A stretch of 64,000 bases of DNA from Halogeometricum rufum. GTDB taxonomy: Archaea; Halobacteriota; Halobacteria; Halobacteriales; Haloferacaceae. Both the position numbers and the translations under genes were made by a program. The notes under the pieces were generated by a model, which did no database searches, was not told the DNA's origin, and saw nothing but the letters and a program-made list of their open reading frames with translations. Below, one piece after another: positions 42,535-50,903 of the stretch. Numbering within the stretch: position 1 is the first letter of the stretch; the number at the start of each line of letters is the position of its first letter. The stretch lies in NCBI RefSeq assembly GCF_900112175.1, contig NZ_FOYT01000001.1:1798001-1862000 (forward strand), given 5' to 3'.

Positions 42535-44084
42535 TCGACGTACCCCAGGCTCTTCAGCGTCTCCTCGACGTCTCGCTGGTCGGCCCGGTTGTCGCCGGTG
42601 CCGACGGCCGTCGCCGGTCCGGTCTCGACCGCGCGGTCGGCGGCGTCGCCCGCCAGCACGGCGTCCACCACGTCGCCGTCGACGTCCGCGGGAACGGGGG
42701 CACCGAGGTAGTGCAGAACCGTCGGCGCGAGGTCGTACAGCGTCAGGTCCACGGCGTCGTCGGCCGTCGCCACGTCCTCGCCCCACGCGGCGAACACGCC
42801 GGTGCGCCGGTGGGTCGCCAGCCACTCCAACCGCTCGCCGAACACCTCGCCGCCGAGCGATTCGGGCGCGTCCACGCCGGTGGTGTACTCGACGACGAGG
42901 TCCGGCGACCGCGCCATCTCGCCGGTGTAGACGTCCGCGGGGCGGTGGACCGCGGCGGCGACCGGTCGGCCGTCGGGCGTCTCCAGCGACTCGATGGCCC
43001 CCGCGAGTTCGGAGAGGTACTCCTCCTTGGCCGCCGCGGTGTCGAACGCGCGGTCGTTGACGTAGACGGGACCGCGGCCGAGCGAGATGGCCTTCGTCTC
43101 GTCCCAGTCGATGGGGGCGTCCTGGACGGAGACGCGGCCGCTCTCGCTGGGGAACAGTCGCTGCACCGACTCCGGCACCAGCGCCTGCGCGAGGTTGACG
43201 AGTCCGAGGCGGCCGACGAGCGACTTCAGGCGTTCCTCCGTGAGTCCGACGCTCGCGAGTGCGCCGCGCTTGGAGTCCTCGCCGACGACGAGTTCGCCCC
43301 GGTCGGCCAGCCACTGGTTGACGAGGAACGTCTCGTCTATCTCGACGAAGCCGTGATCGCTCATGAGGAAGACGGCCTCGGTGTCGTCTCGGTCGAGGAG
43401 TTCGCCGAGTCTGTCGTCGATACGTTCGTACAGGCGGCGCACGTCGTCGGGACGGTCCCAGAGGCGGTGCTGGACCGTGTCGGTGACGAAGACGGTGGTG
43501 TGGACGAGTTCGCAGTCCTTCTCGGTCGCCAGCCACTCGGCCGCGTCGAACCGCTGGTCGGCCAGCGTCCGCGCCTCGGCTATCAACTCGTCGGGGTCGG
43601 CCTCGCTCAGGACGAGGTCGGGTTTCGTCCGGTAGTTCGGCACCGCGTCGAGCAGTTCCGACTTCAGCGACGACGGCGCGGTGAACTCGCCGCGCTCGGA
43701 GGCGGGACTGCCGGCGACGGTCAACACGCCCTCGGCCGTCCGCGGCGGGTGCGTGGTCGGCATGTTGACGGTGGCCGCCCGCCGGTCCGCGGCGGCGAGG
43801 ACGTCCCAGTACTCGCGCGACCGGAAGTCCGAGGAGTCGTTCGTCGTTATCTCGCAGTCGTCGCGCTCGAACGCGAACCACTCGTACACGCCGAGTTTGC
43901 CGGGGGTCTTGCCGGTCGAGTAGCACTTCCACGCGGGAAAAGTGATGGGCGGGAGCGTGCTCTCCAGGTCGCCGACGACGCCCTCGGCGGTCAACCGTTC
44001 GAACGCCGGGAGGTGCCCGTCGTCCATCCAGCGTCGGAGGAGTGACCAGTCGGCACCGTCGAGGCCGACGACGTAGACGGTCAT
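42531..44084 (-). CDS. Type I phosphodiesterase/nucleotide-pyrophosphatase-like enzyme
   Basis: 517 residues, alkaline-phosphatase superfamily. The N-terminus VYVVGLDGADWSLLRRWM carries the first metal aspartate, then LPPITFPAWKCYSTGKTPGKLGVYEWF with a Thr nucleophile, typical of NPP/phosphonoacetate-type phosphodiesterases. FVTDTVQHRLWD and LMSDHGFVEID follow. The C-terminus is EETLKSLGYVE. It has no signal peptide. Its TATA box overlaps the stop codon of the GT4 gene upstream, so it can be transcribed alone as well as with that gene. It is a close relative of the plus-strand gene at 46291. Confidence 0.85.
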   Translation of the reverse strand: MTVYVVGLDGADWSLLRRWMDDGHLPAFERLTAEGVVGDLESTLPPITFPAWKCYSTGKTPGKLGVYEWFAFERDDCEITTNDSSDFRSREYWDVLAAADRRAATVNMPTTHPPRTAEGVLTVAGSPASERGEFTAPSSLKSELLDAVPNYRTKPDLVLSEADPDELIAEARTLADQRFDAAEWLATEKDCELVHTTVFVTDTVQHRLWDRPDDVRRLYERIDDRLGELLDRDDTEAVFLMSDHGFVEIDETFLVNQWLADRGELVVGEDSKRGALASVGLTEERLKSLVGRLGLVNLAQALVPESVQRLFPSESGRVSVQDAPIDWDETKAISLGRGPVYVNDRAFDTAAAKEEYLSELAGAIESLETPDGRPVAAAVHRPADVYTGEMARSPDLVVEYTTGVDAPESLGGEVFGERLEWLATHRRTGVFAAWGEDVATADDAVDLTLYDLAPTVLHYLGAPVPADVDGDVVDAVLAGDAADRAVETGPATAVGTGDNRADQRDVEETLKSLGYVE

Positions 44085-44106
44085 ACTGGGTCACTCGGCG
44101 CTGTGG

Positions 44107-44114
44107 CCTTAAAG
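44107..44114 (-). promoter_or_regulatory. TATA box overlapping the GT4 stop codon
   Basis: On the minus strand CTTTAAGG contains the TAA stop of the GT4 gene and is centred about 26 nt before the ATG at 44084, an internal promoter built on a stop codon. Confidence 0.5.
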
Positions 44115-45143
44115 TGCTTCGAGTACGCGGCGGAACGCCTCGGCGAACGCGGCCCTCCGGGAGTCGGCGTCGAACGTCGACCCGCGTTCGCGGGCGCGGT
44201 CCGACAGTCGCCGCCGTTCTGCGGGCGCGCGGTCGAAGTACGTGGCGACGCCCTCGGCGATGGACGCCGGCGTGGGCGAGACGACCAAGGAGGGGTCGAT
44301 GCGGCGCGCCTCCGACCGGGTGCCGGTCGTGTCGGTGACGACGGGCGGGAGGCCGGCGCGCATCGCCTCGAGGACGCTCACGGGGAACGTGTCCATCCGG
44401 GACGGTTGGACGTAGACGGACGCCGGCGCGAGGGCGTCCGAGAGGTCCTCGACGTAGCCGCGGACGGTGACGCCCTCGGTCCGTTCGTACGACTCGGGGT
44501 GGCCGCCGCCGACGACGTGGAGTTCGGCCTCGGGGTGTCGCTCCCGGACCCGCGGCCACGCCTCGACGAGCAGGTCCACGCCCTTGTACCGACTCGGCCG
44601 GCCGACGGTGACCGCCACTTTGTCGTCCAGCGCGGGCGAGACCCCGCCCAGCGCGTCGTACACGTCCGGTTGGACGTACGGGTGCGCGACTTCGATGGGG
44701 GCGTCGTCGCCGACGACGGGACGGGTGAAGTCGGCGGCGAACTCGGAGACGGCGACGACGCCGTCGACGTAGCGGTGCCCGACGGCCCGAATCGCCGGCG
44801 TCCCGAACCGGCCGACCAGCGACTTCAGCCCCGAACTCCCCTCGAAGTCGTCGCGGCCGAGGCTGTACAGCCCGTGGTCCGCACAGAGGTAGACGAGGCG
44901 CGACCCGCGGACGACGCGGTTGACGAGGGCGGCGTAGAGCGGTCGAGAGCCCTCGACGAGGTAGACGTCGTAGGCGGGCGCGCGGAGGCCGTTCACCACG
45001 TCCGCCGGGACGCCGTCGCCGACCCAGTCGGGCGCGAACCCCCGGAAGTCGACGAGGTCGGCGCCGACGGCCTCGGCGAATCCCGCGTGGGCCGGGTGCG
45101 GGTCCTGATACAGCATCGCGACGCGGGCGGAGTCGAGGTCCAT
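44109..45143 (-). CDS. GT4-family glycosyltransferase
   Basis: A 344-residue GT-B enzyme. The N-terminal half has YQDPHPAHAGFAEAVGADLVDF and YLVEGSRPLYAAL; the C-terminal half has VAVTVGRPSRYKGVDLLVEAWPRV, LHVVGGGHPESYER and the donor-binding SRMDTFPVSVLEAMRAGLPPVV. There is no membrane segment. It probably adds one sugar to the lipid-linked glycan on the cytoplasmic face. It is the first gene of the minus-strand run that includes two AP-superfamily genes. Confidence 0.88.
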   Translation of the reverse strand: MDLDSARVAMLYQDPHPAHAGFAEAVGADLVDFRGFAPDWVGDGVPADVVNGLRAPAYDVYLVEGSRPLYAALVNRVVRGSRLVYLCADHGLYSLGRDDFEGSSGLKSLVGRFGTPAIRAVGHRYVDGVVAVSEFAADFTRPVVGDDAPIEVAHPYVQPDVYDALGGVSPALDDKVAVTVGRPSRYKGVDLLVEAWPRVRERHPEAELHVVGGGHPESYERTEGVTVRGYVEDLSDALAPASVYVQPSRMDTFPVSVLEAMRAGLPPVVTDTTGTRSEARRIDPSLVVSPTPASIAEGVATYFDRAPAERRRLSDRARERGSTFDADSRRAAFAEAFRRVLEAL

Positions 45144-45248
45144 CGTCGGGAACCGTCTCGCACGGGGAGCAAAAGTGAACCGGAGTGTCCCGCCCGCGAC
45201 GCGGCGTCGCCCAGCGCCCGTCGCCGCGTCCGGTTCGGCTATCGACAG

Positions 45249-45255
45249 GTATATC
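45249..45255 (+). promoter_or_regulatory. TATA box of the 45286 gene
   Basis: GTATATC is centred about 34 nt before the ATG at 45286. The oppositely directed GT4 gene starts about 110 bp to the left. Confidence 0.5.
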
Positions 45256-45285
45256 TCCGTCGTGCGGGGTACTCCCCACCGAGAG

Positions 45286-46203
45286 ATGAGCCTCGGGAAC
45301 TGGCTGGACCGCGCGGAGATGCAGGTAGACCAGTACGGCCCGGTCGCGGGGTCGAAGGCGGCCCTCGGGTCGCTGGTGTCGGGGGTCTCGCACCGACTCA
45401 GCGGGCTGTACCCGCGCGGCGGGACGAACGTCTACGACGACGAGTGGGACCTCCTCCTGGTCCTCGACGCCTGCCGCGTGGACGCCCTGGAGGCCGTCGC
45501 GCCCGAGTACGACTTCGTCCCGAACGCGGTCCCCAGCATCCGGTCGGTCGCCCCCAACTCCCACCTCTGGATGGAGCGGACGTTCGCGGCGCGGCCCGAG
45601 GCGGTGGCCGACACGACGTACGTCACCGCCAACGGCCACGTCGAGGACTTCGACGGCGACCAGTTCGCCCGGTTGGAGAAGGTGTACGAGCACGGCTTCG
45701 ACCGGGAGTTGGAGACGATTCCGCCGCGAGCGGTGACGGACGCGACGGTTTCGGCGCTCCGGTCGGACGCGACGCCCCGAACCATCGCCCACTACATGCA
45801 GCCGCACACTCCCTATCGCTCGCTCGGACTGGACGGCCTCGGCGGCGGCGACGACAAGGCGTTCCGCGAGACGGTGTGGGACTGGATTCTCGCCGGGAAA
45901 CTCTCCCGAGACGAGGCGTGGGAGCACTACCTCGACAACCTCCGGTGGGTGCTGGACGACGTGGAACTCCTCCTCCGGAGCGTCGACGCCGACCGGGTGG
46001 TCGTCACCGCGGACCACGGCGAGGCGTACGGCGAGTGGGGCGCGTACGGCCACTCGGCGACGGGCGAGTTCGACGGACTCAGGCGGGTTCCGTGGGTTGT
46101 GACCGACGCCACCGACGACGGCGAGTACGAACCCACGGCCGCCGAGTCCGACGACGAACAGGTCGACGTGGACGAACAGCTGAAGTACCTCGGCTACGTC
46201 TGA
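45286..46203 (+). CDS. Short sulfatase-like AP-superfamily protein
   Basis: 305 residues, clearly shorter than its paralogues (about 450-530). It keeps LLVLDACRVDALEAV (first metal Asp), IAHYMQPHTPY and VVTADHGEAYGEWGAYGHS, and it ends DEQLKYLGYV. An N-terminal amphipathic helix (LGNWLDRAEMQVDQYG) precedes the core. The nucleophile loop is reduced (SIRSVAPNSHLW), so activity is uncertain. Start at 45286 chosen because of the TATA box and because upstream residues are basic. Probably the same biological role as the other AP members of the locus. Confidence 0.8.
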   Translation: MSLGNWLDRAEMQVDQYGPVAGSKAALGSLVSGVSHRLSGLYPRGGTNVYDDEWDLLLVLDACRVDALEAVAPEYDFVPNAVPSIRSVAPNSHLWMERTFAARPEAVADTTYVTANGHVEDFDGDQFARLEKVYEHGFDRELETIPPRAVTDATVSALRSDATPRTIAHYMQPHTPYRSLGLDGLGGGDDKAFRETVWDWILAGKLSRDEAWEHYLDNLRWVLDDVELLLRSVDADRVVVTADHGEAYGEWGAYGHSATGEFDGLRRVPWVVTDATDDGEYEPTAAESDDEQVDVDEQLKYLGYV

Positions 46204-46261
46204 GCGGCCGGTTTCGGCTTCACCTCCGGACTCTGACTCGCTCGCACCGAGACCCGGTCCG

Positions 46262-46268
46262 TTTTTAT
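46262..46268 (+). promoter_or_regulatory. TATA box of the 46291 operon
   Basis: TTTTTAT is centred about 26 nt before the ATG at 46291, a leaderless start for the AP-enzyme/flippase pair. Confidence 0.55.
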
Positions 46269-46290
46269 GCTGACTGTCGAATGAGTCGCC

Positions 46291-47892
46291 ATGCGCGCGC
46301 TACTGGTCGGACTGGACGCGGCGTGCCTCCCCGTCCTCGAACCGCTGTTCGAGGCGGACGCCGTGCCGACGCTTCAGTCGTTGTTCGACGACGGCGTCGC
46401 CGGTCCGTTAGAATCGCAGATTCCGCCGTGGACGGCGAGCGCCTGGCCCTCGATGTACACCGGGAAGAACCCGGGGAAACACGGCGTCTTCGACTTCCTC
46501 TCGTTCGACGGCTACGACTGGGACATCGTCAACGGGACGGACCTGAAGGCCCGGACCGTCTGGGACTACCTCCACGAGGCGGGCCTGACGAGCGTCGTCG
46601 TGAACGCACCCGTCACCGACCCCCCACGTGACATCGACGGCGCGGTGGTTCCCGGCTACCTCGCCCACAACGACCCGCGGTGTCACCCCGAGGGACTGCT
46701 GGACGAACTCCGCGAGGAACTCGGCGGCTATCAGGTGTACGCGAACCGCGAGACGGACGAGACGGTGGACGACGCGGCGAAGTTCCGCGAGTACGTCCGC
46801 TTGACCGAGTCGCGCGGCGAGGCGTTCAGGTACCTCGCCGACCGGTTCGACCCCGACTTCGGCTTCGTCCAGTTTCAGAAGACCGACGCCGTCTTCCACG
46901 ACTTCCCCGGCGACTTAGAGAAGGTCCGGGAGATATACGAGACGGTCGACGCCGAACTCGAACGGATACTCGACGAGTTCGACCCCGACAACGTCGTCGT
47001 CGCCTCCGACCACGGCATGGGCGAGTACGACGGGTACGAGGTCCGCGTGAACGAACTACTCCGCCGCGGGGAGTACACCGAGACGACGACGGACGGCCAC
47101 GGCGTCCCCTCGTGGTTCCAGATAAAGGACGAACAGTTGGTCGAGGACGACACGGACGGCGAGTCCGACCGCCTCCAGCGACTCGCCCGGGCCGCCGGGA
47201 AGGCCGGGCTGACGTACCAGCGCGGGAAGGCGATTCTCGAACGTCTCGGGCTCGCCGAGTTCGTCGGCCGACACGTCCCCGTCAGCGCCGTCTTCGCCGC
47301 CAGCGAGACGGTCGACTTCGCCGAGTCGGTGGCGTACCTCCGCTCGTCCTCGGAACTCGGCGTCCGACTCAACGTCGCGGGCCGCGACCCCGACGGGAAG
47401 ATTCCGCCCGCGGAGTACGAGTCGGTCAGGTCCGACCTCGTCGAGTTCCTGTCGGCGCAGGAGACGCCCGACGGCGACCCCGTCTTCGAGGACGTCGTCC
47501 CCCGCGAGGAGTACATCCACGGTCCCTTCGCGGACGACGCGGTGGACGTGCTCTGCGTGCCCGCGGACTTCGAGCACTCGCTGTCGATGATCGTCGACGA
47601 ACCGTTCGTCGCACCGGAACCGTGGAACCACAAGCTGGAGGGGGTCGTCGCCCTCCGCGGCGACGACGTCGATTCGGCGGCGTCGCTCGACGGCGCGCAC
47701 CTGTTCGACGTGGCCCCGACGCTGCTCTCGCTGTTCGGCGTCGCGCCCGCGACGGACATGGACGGCGAGTCGCTCGGTCCCGTGACCGCGGTGCCGCCCG
47801 AGTCGTACGACGAGTTCGAGCCGCGGACGCGCGTCCGGACGGACGACGACGACGTGACGGAGCGGCTGGCCGACCTGGGATACCTCGAATGA
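46291..47892 (+). CDS. Alkaline-phosphatase-family phosphodiesterase-like enzyme
   Basis: 533 residues. LLVGLDAACLPVLEPLF holds the first metal aspartate. The nucleophile region PPWTASAWPSMYTGKNPGKHGVFDF has a Thr at the active position, as in NPP-type and phosphoglycerate-mutase-like members. FVQFQKTDAVFHDF and VVASDHGMGEYDGY give the remaining ligands. It ends TERLADLGYLE. The stop overlaps the ATG of the flippase gene (ATGA), so this phosphatase-like enzyme is made together with the lipid-linked glycan flippase. Leaderless start. Confidence 0.87.
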   Translation: MRALLVGLDAACLPVLEPLFEADAVPTLQSLFDDGVAGPLESQIPPWTASAWPSMYTGKNPGKHGVFDFLSFDGYDWDIVNGTDLKARTVWDYLHEAGLTSVVVNAPVTDPPRDIDGAVVPGYLAHNDPRCHPEGLLDELREELGGYQVYANRETDETVDDAAKFREYVRLTESRGEAFRYLADRFDPDFGFVQFQKTDAVFHDFPGDLEKVREIYETVDAELERILDEFDPDNVVVASDHGMGEYDGYEVRVNELLRRGEYTETTTDGHGVPSWFQIKDEQLVEDDTDGESDRLQRLARAAGKAGLTYQRGKAILERLGLAEFVGRHVPVSAVFAASETVDFAESVAYLRSSSELGVRLNVAGRDPDGKIPPAEYESVRSDLVEFLSAQETPDGDPVFEDVVPREEYIHGPFADDAVDVLCVPADFEHSLSMIVDEPFVAPEPWNHKLEGVVALRGDDVDSAASLDGAHLFDVAPTLLSLFGVAPATDMDGESLGPVTAVPPESYDEFEPRTRVRTDDDDVTERLADLGYLE

Positions 47893-49328
47893 GCCGGGAC
47901 ACGGCGTCGTTGAGTCTGGGTCGCGAGGCGCTCATCGGCTTCGTCGCGAAGATACTCCTCGCGGGGATGGGGTTCGCCGGCATCGTCGTCTACTACCGGT
48001 TCCTCGGCCCCGAGACGCTCGGCATCTACTACACCGTCCTCGCGGCGGCGAACGTCGTCGCCCAACTCGTCGGCGGGTTCGCGTCGGCACTGCAGAAGCG
48101 CGTGAGCGAGAAGCAGACCGACCTCGCCGAGTACATCGGCGTCGGCTTCGTCGTCTACGTCACCGTCGTCGGCGCGGGCGGCGTCCTCGCCTACGCCCTC
48201 GAGTCCTCCCTCTCGAACTTCTTCCTCTCCAGTCGCCACCTCTGGGGCGGCGTCGGCATCTTCGCCAGCCTCAGCCTGTTCACGGTGACGAACCGCATCT
48301 ACTCGGGCGTCGGCAAGCCCGGGCTGGCGGTCTGGACCGACGCCGCGCGGAGCGTCCTCACCCTCGCGCTGCAGGTCGGCCTGCTCCTCGTCGGATTCCG
48401 CGAGTTCGGCCTCATCTACGGCTACGTCGGGGCGACGCTGGTCTGCGCGCTGGGCGTCCTCGTCCTCATCGGCGTGCGGCCGGTGATACCGTCGAGACGA
48501 GCGCTCGCGCGCACGTGGGAGTTCGCCAAGTGGAGCGTCCCCTCCGGCTTCGCGAGCAACCTGTACGGCCGCATCGACGTGCTCATCCTCGCGAGCCTCG
48601 TCGGCAGCACGGCCGTCGGGCTGTACGAACCCGCCCACCGACTCACGGTGCCGGCGACGTTCGTCGCCACCAGCGTGGGCGTCTCGCTCACGGTGAAGGC
48701 GAGCGGTCTCAGTTCCATCGGCGAGAGCGTCGAACACGACCTGCGCAACGCCGTCTCCTACACGATTCTCCTGGCGGCCCCGCTGTTCTTCGGTGCCCTC
48801 GCCATGCCGGAGGCGCTGATGCGGACCATCTACGGCCCGTCCGCGACGGCCGGCGCGATGGCGCTCGTCGGCCTCGCGCTGTTTCAGGTGTTCAACTCGT
48901 TCCAGCTCCCGTTCGACAAACTCGTCTCGGGCATCGACCGACCCGAGATAAATCTGGGCGTCAGCGTCGTCACCATCAGCATCGACGTCGTGTTGGCCGT
49001 CTTCCTCGCGCGGGCGTACGGGCTGGAGGGCGTCGTCGCCGCCACGATTCTCTCCGAAGTCGTCCGGGTCGTCATCTTCCAGGGCATCCTCTACCGCATG
49101 TTCGGCTCGTTCGTGCTGACGCGGCCGGTGATAGAGCAGCTAGCCAGCGCGGTCGTGATGTTCCTCGCCGTCGAGGGCGTCCTCCTCGCGTTCTCCATCC
49201 GGAGCGTGCTCGACCTGTTGCTGGTCGTCGGGCTGGGCGGCGTCGTCTACTTCGGCTGCCTGCTGGCCGTCAGCCCGCACTTCAGACTCACGCTCGACAA
49301 CGTGCTGGGCGACTTCGTCCCGAACTGA
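47889..49328 (+). CDS. aglR: Wzx/AglR-like polysaccharide flippase
   Basis: A 479-residue membrane protein with about 12-14 helices of the MATE/polysaccharide-transport (RfbX/Wzx) family. GREALIGFVAKILLAGMGFAGIV starts the first helix; YYRFLGPETLGIYYT and WSVPSGFASNLYGRIDVLIL are typical. In Haloferax volcanii AglR, at the equivalent place in the cluster, contributes to translocation of the dolichol-phosphate-mannose intermediate. The start overlaps the AP-family gene by 4 bp. The symbol is by position and family; other Wzx roles are possible. Confidence 0.82.
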   Translation: MSRDTASLSLGREALIGFVAKILLAGMGFAGIVVYYRFLGPETLGIYYTVLAAANVVAQLVGGFASALQKRVSEKQTDLAEYIGVGFVVYVTVVGAGGVLAYALESSLSNFFLSSRHLWGGVGIFASLSLFTVTNRIYSGVGKPGLAVWTDAARSVLTLALQVGLLLVGFREFGLIYGYVGATLVCALGVLVLIGVRPVIPSRRALARTWEFAKWSVPSGFASNLYGRIDVLILASLVGSTAVGLYEPAHRLTVPATFVATSVGVSLTVKASGLSSIGESVEHDLRNAVSYTILLAAPLFFGALAMPEALMRTIYGPSATAGAMALVGLALFQVFNSFQLPFDKLVSGIDRPEINLGVSVVTISIDVVLAVFLARAYGLEGVVAATILSEVVRVVIFQGILYRMFGSFVLTRPVIEQLASAVVMFLAVEGVLLAFSIRSVLDLLLVVGLGGVVYFGCLLAVSPHFRLTLDNVLGDFVPN

Positions 49329-49383
49329 CGGCCCCGTCGCCGCCCTCGCCGTCCGTCCGTTTCAGGTCGCCGTCGCACCCCTC

Positions 49384-50718
49384 TCAGGTCGCCGTCGCGC
49401 GCTCCGAAGCGAGCCACAGACTGAGCAGGTAGAGCAATCCGACGGCGTACACCGCGGGCTGGAGGAGTTTCAACAGCGGTTCGCCGTCGAGCATCCCGGC
49501 GAGGTTCGGGTGTCCGTTGCCCACCAGCACCTCCATCGCGTAGGTGTGGGCGTGCGCGAGGAGGAACGACAGACCGAGGAGGGCGAACGGCCACCCGTCG
49601 GCCCGGTAGCAGTGGACGCCGAGGACGACGAACGCCGCGAGGGCGAGTCCGAGGTCGATGAGCGTCGTGCTCTGCAGGAGAGTGAACAGCATGACGATGG
49701 AGAGCGCGAAGAGAGGCACGTCGTAGTCGGACCGGCCACGGACGTAGCGGGCCCACACCCACGCGATGGGGAGGACCGAGAGGAGTCGAGGTACTATCGC
49801 GACCCCGCCGAGGAACGGGAACGGCCGAATCGCCTCGACGCTCCACTCGGTGATGGGTTCGAGTCCGCCGGACTCCGCGAGTGCCTCCGAGGCGACGATG
49901 GCGTAGTAGTGCGCCGTCGTCTCGACGCCGAACGCGAAGACGGAGAGGGCGTTCGCGGCGGCGAAGGCGGCGAGGAAGCCGACCACGCCGCGCCAGCGAC
50001 GGTCCGCGGGGGAGATGAAGACGGCCAGCGGCGACATCCAGTACGGCTTCAGAATGGTCGGGACGACGAGGGCCGCACCGCCCAGTCCGTCGTCCGACCG
50101 GCGATACGCCCACCACGCGACGGCGGTGCAGAGGTACGCGAACGGCGTCACCTGCCCGACTTTGAAGTTCGCCACCATCGGCGCGAACCCGACGGACGCA
50201 GCCGAGAGCCCGAGTAGCGCCCGCCGAGAGAGGTCGAATCCCACGCTGGAACTCTCGGCGTCGAGCAGGAGGTACGTCCCGCCGGCCGTCGCGAGGAGCG
50301 AGAGGCCGAACAGCAGGTACTTGAACGCGACGTAGCCGAACAGCGAGATGGCGGCGAAGAAGTAGTAGGTGACCGGGAGGTAGTGGTACTCCTGGACGTT
50401 GTCCGGTTGCCACGTGTTGTAGAGGGGCCCACCGCTCCAGACGCGCACGACCATGTTGTAGAACGCGTCGGCGTCCGTCGGACTCTCGATGGCGAACCGG
50501 TAGTCGGCGTCGGACGGGACGACGATGTCGCCGTCGGGTCGCGTCTCGGTGTCCGTGTACTCGATGTCGCCCCGTTCGGTCGACTTCAGCACGCCCGCGC
50601 CCGCCAGCGCGCCGACGAGGACGACGTTCGCGACGCAGGCGAGGACGCAGAGCCAGAGGACGGTTCGACGAGACGGGAGAGCGGGCGAGAGGGCACTCTC
50701 GTACCACGACTGAGTCAT
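49384..50718 (-). CDS. GT87-like membrane glycosyltransferase (possible AglS counterpart)
   Basis: 444 residues with about 9-11 membrane helices. The first (about 16-37) is followed by a large extracellular loop (about 40-100: YRFAIESPTDADAFYNMVVRVWSGG), then the helical core with PMVANFKVGQVTPFAYLCTAVAWW, a lysine-containing VPTILKPYWMSPL and IGWAVR-like hydrophobic repeats. This is the polyprenyl-phosphate-sugar-dependent GT-C/GT87 (DUF2029) pattern. It acts on the outer face. In Haloferax AglS adds the final mannose from dolichyl-phosphate-mannose, and this gene sits in a comparable place, so an AglS-like role is plausible but unproven. ATG 50718 preferred over an upstream TTG. Confidence 0.75.
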   Translation of the reverse strand: MTQSWYESALSPALPSRRTVLWLCVLACVANVVLVGALAGAGVLKSTERGDIEYTDTETRPDGDIVVPSDADYRFAIESPTDADAFYNMVVRVWSGGPLYNTWQPDNVQEYHYLPVTYYFFAAISLFGYVAFKYLLFGLSLLATAGGTYLLLDAESSSVGFDLSRRALLGLSAASVGFAPMVANFKVGQVTPFAYLCTAVAWWAYRRSDDGLGGAALVVPTILKPYWMSPLAVFISPADRRWRGVVGFLAAFAAANALSVFAFGVETTAHYYAIVASEALAESGGLEPITEWSVEAIRPFPFLGGVAIVPRLLSVLPIAWVWARYVRGRSDYDVPLFALSIVMLFTLLQSTTLIDLGLALAAFVVLGVHCYRADGWPFALLGLSFLLAHAHTYAMEVLVGNGHPNLAGMLDGEPLLKLLQPAVYAVGLLYLLSLWLASERATAT

Positions 50719-50747
50719 TCGATTACTGTCTGGATTCGACAAGGCCT

Positions 50748-50754
50748 ACATAAG
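50748..50754 (-). promoter_or_regulatory. TATA-like box of the GT87-like gene
   Basis: CTTATGT on the minus strand is centred about 33 nt from the ATG at 50718. Confidence 0.35.
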
Positions 50755-50872
50755 CGTGCTGAAAGGAGAAGCTGCGTCCGGAGGCGTCTCGGCGTCACGA
50801 ACGCGAGACGGCGCTGGGTTCGAGGGACTCGGCGCCTCGGCCGTTCTGTGGCGATTGGCAGTCATCATAAGG

Positions 50873-50879
50873 CTTATGC
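50873..50879 (+). promoter_or_regulatory. TATA box of aglB
   Basis: CTTATGC is centred 28 nt before the aglB ATG at 50904, which implies a leaderless aglB mRNA. Confidence 0.5.
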
Positions 50880-50903
50880 GCGTTTTGCTCTCTCGTCAAA
50901 GCG

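Noticed and set aside
41185-46053. A very long open minus-strand frame of about 1600 codons continuing upstream of the sulfatase-like gene
   Set aside because: The upstream part is Arg/Pro/Gly-rich and antisense or out of frame to well-supported genes. High-GC haloarchaeal DNA leaves such frames open by codon bias. Only the last 449 codons match a protein family.
46680-47888. In-frame extension upstream of the flippase start
   Set aside because: It lies in another frame of the AP-family gene and is Arg-rich; the ATG overlapping the upstream stop at 47889 is the normal start.
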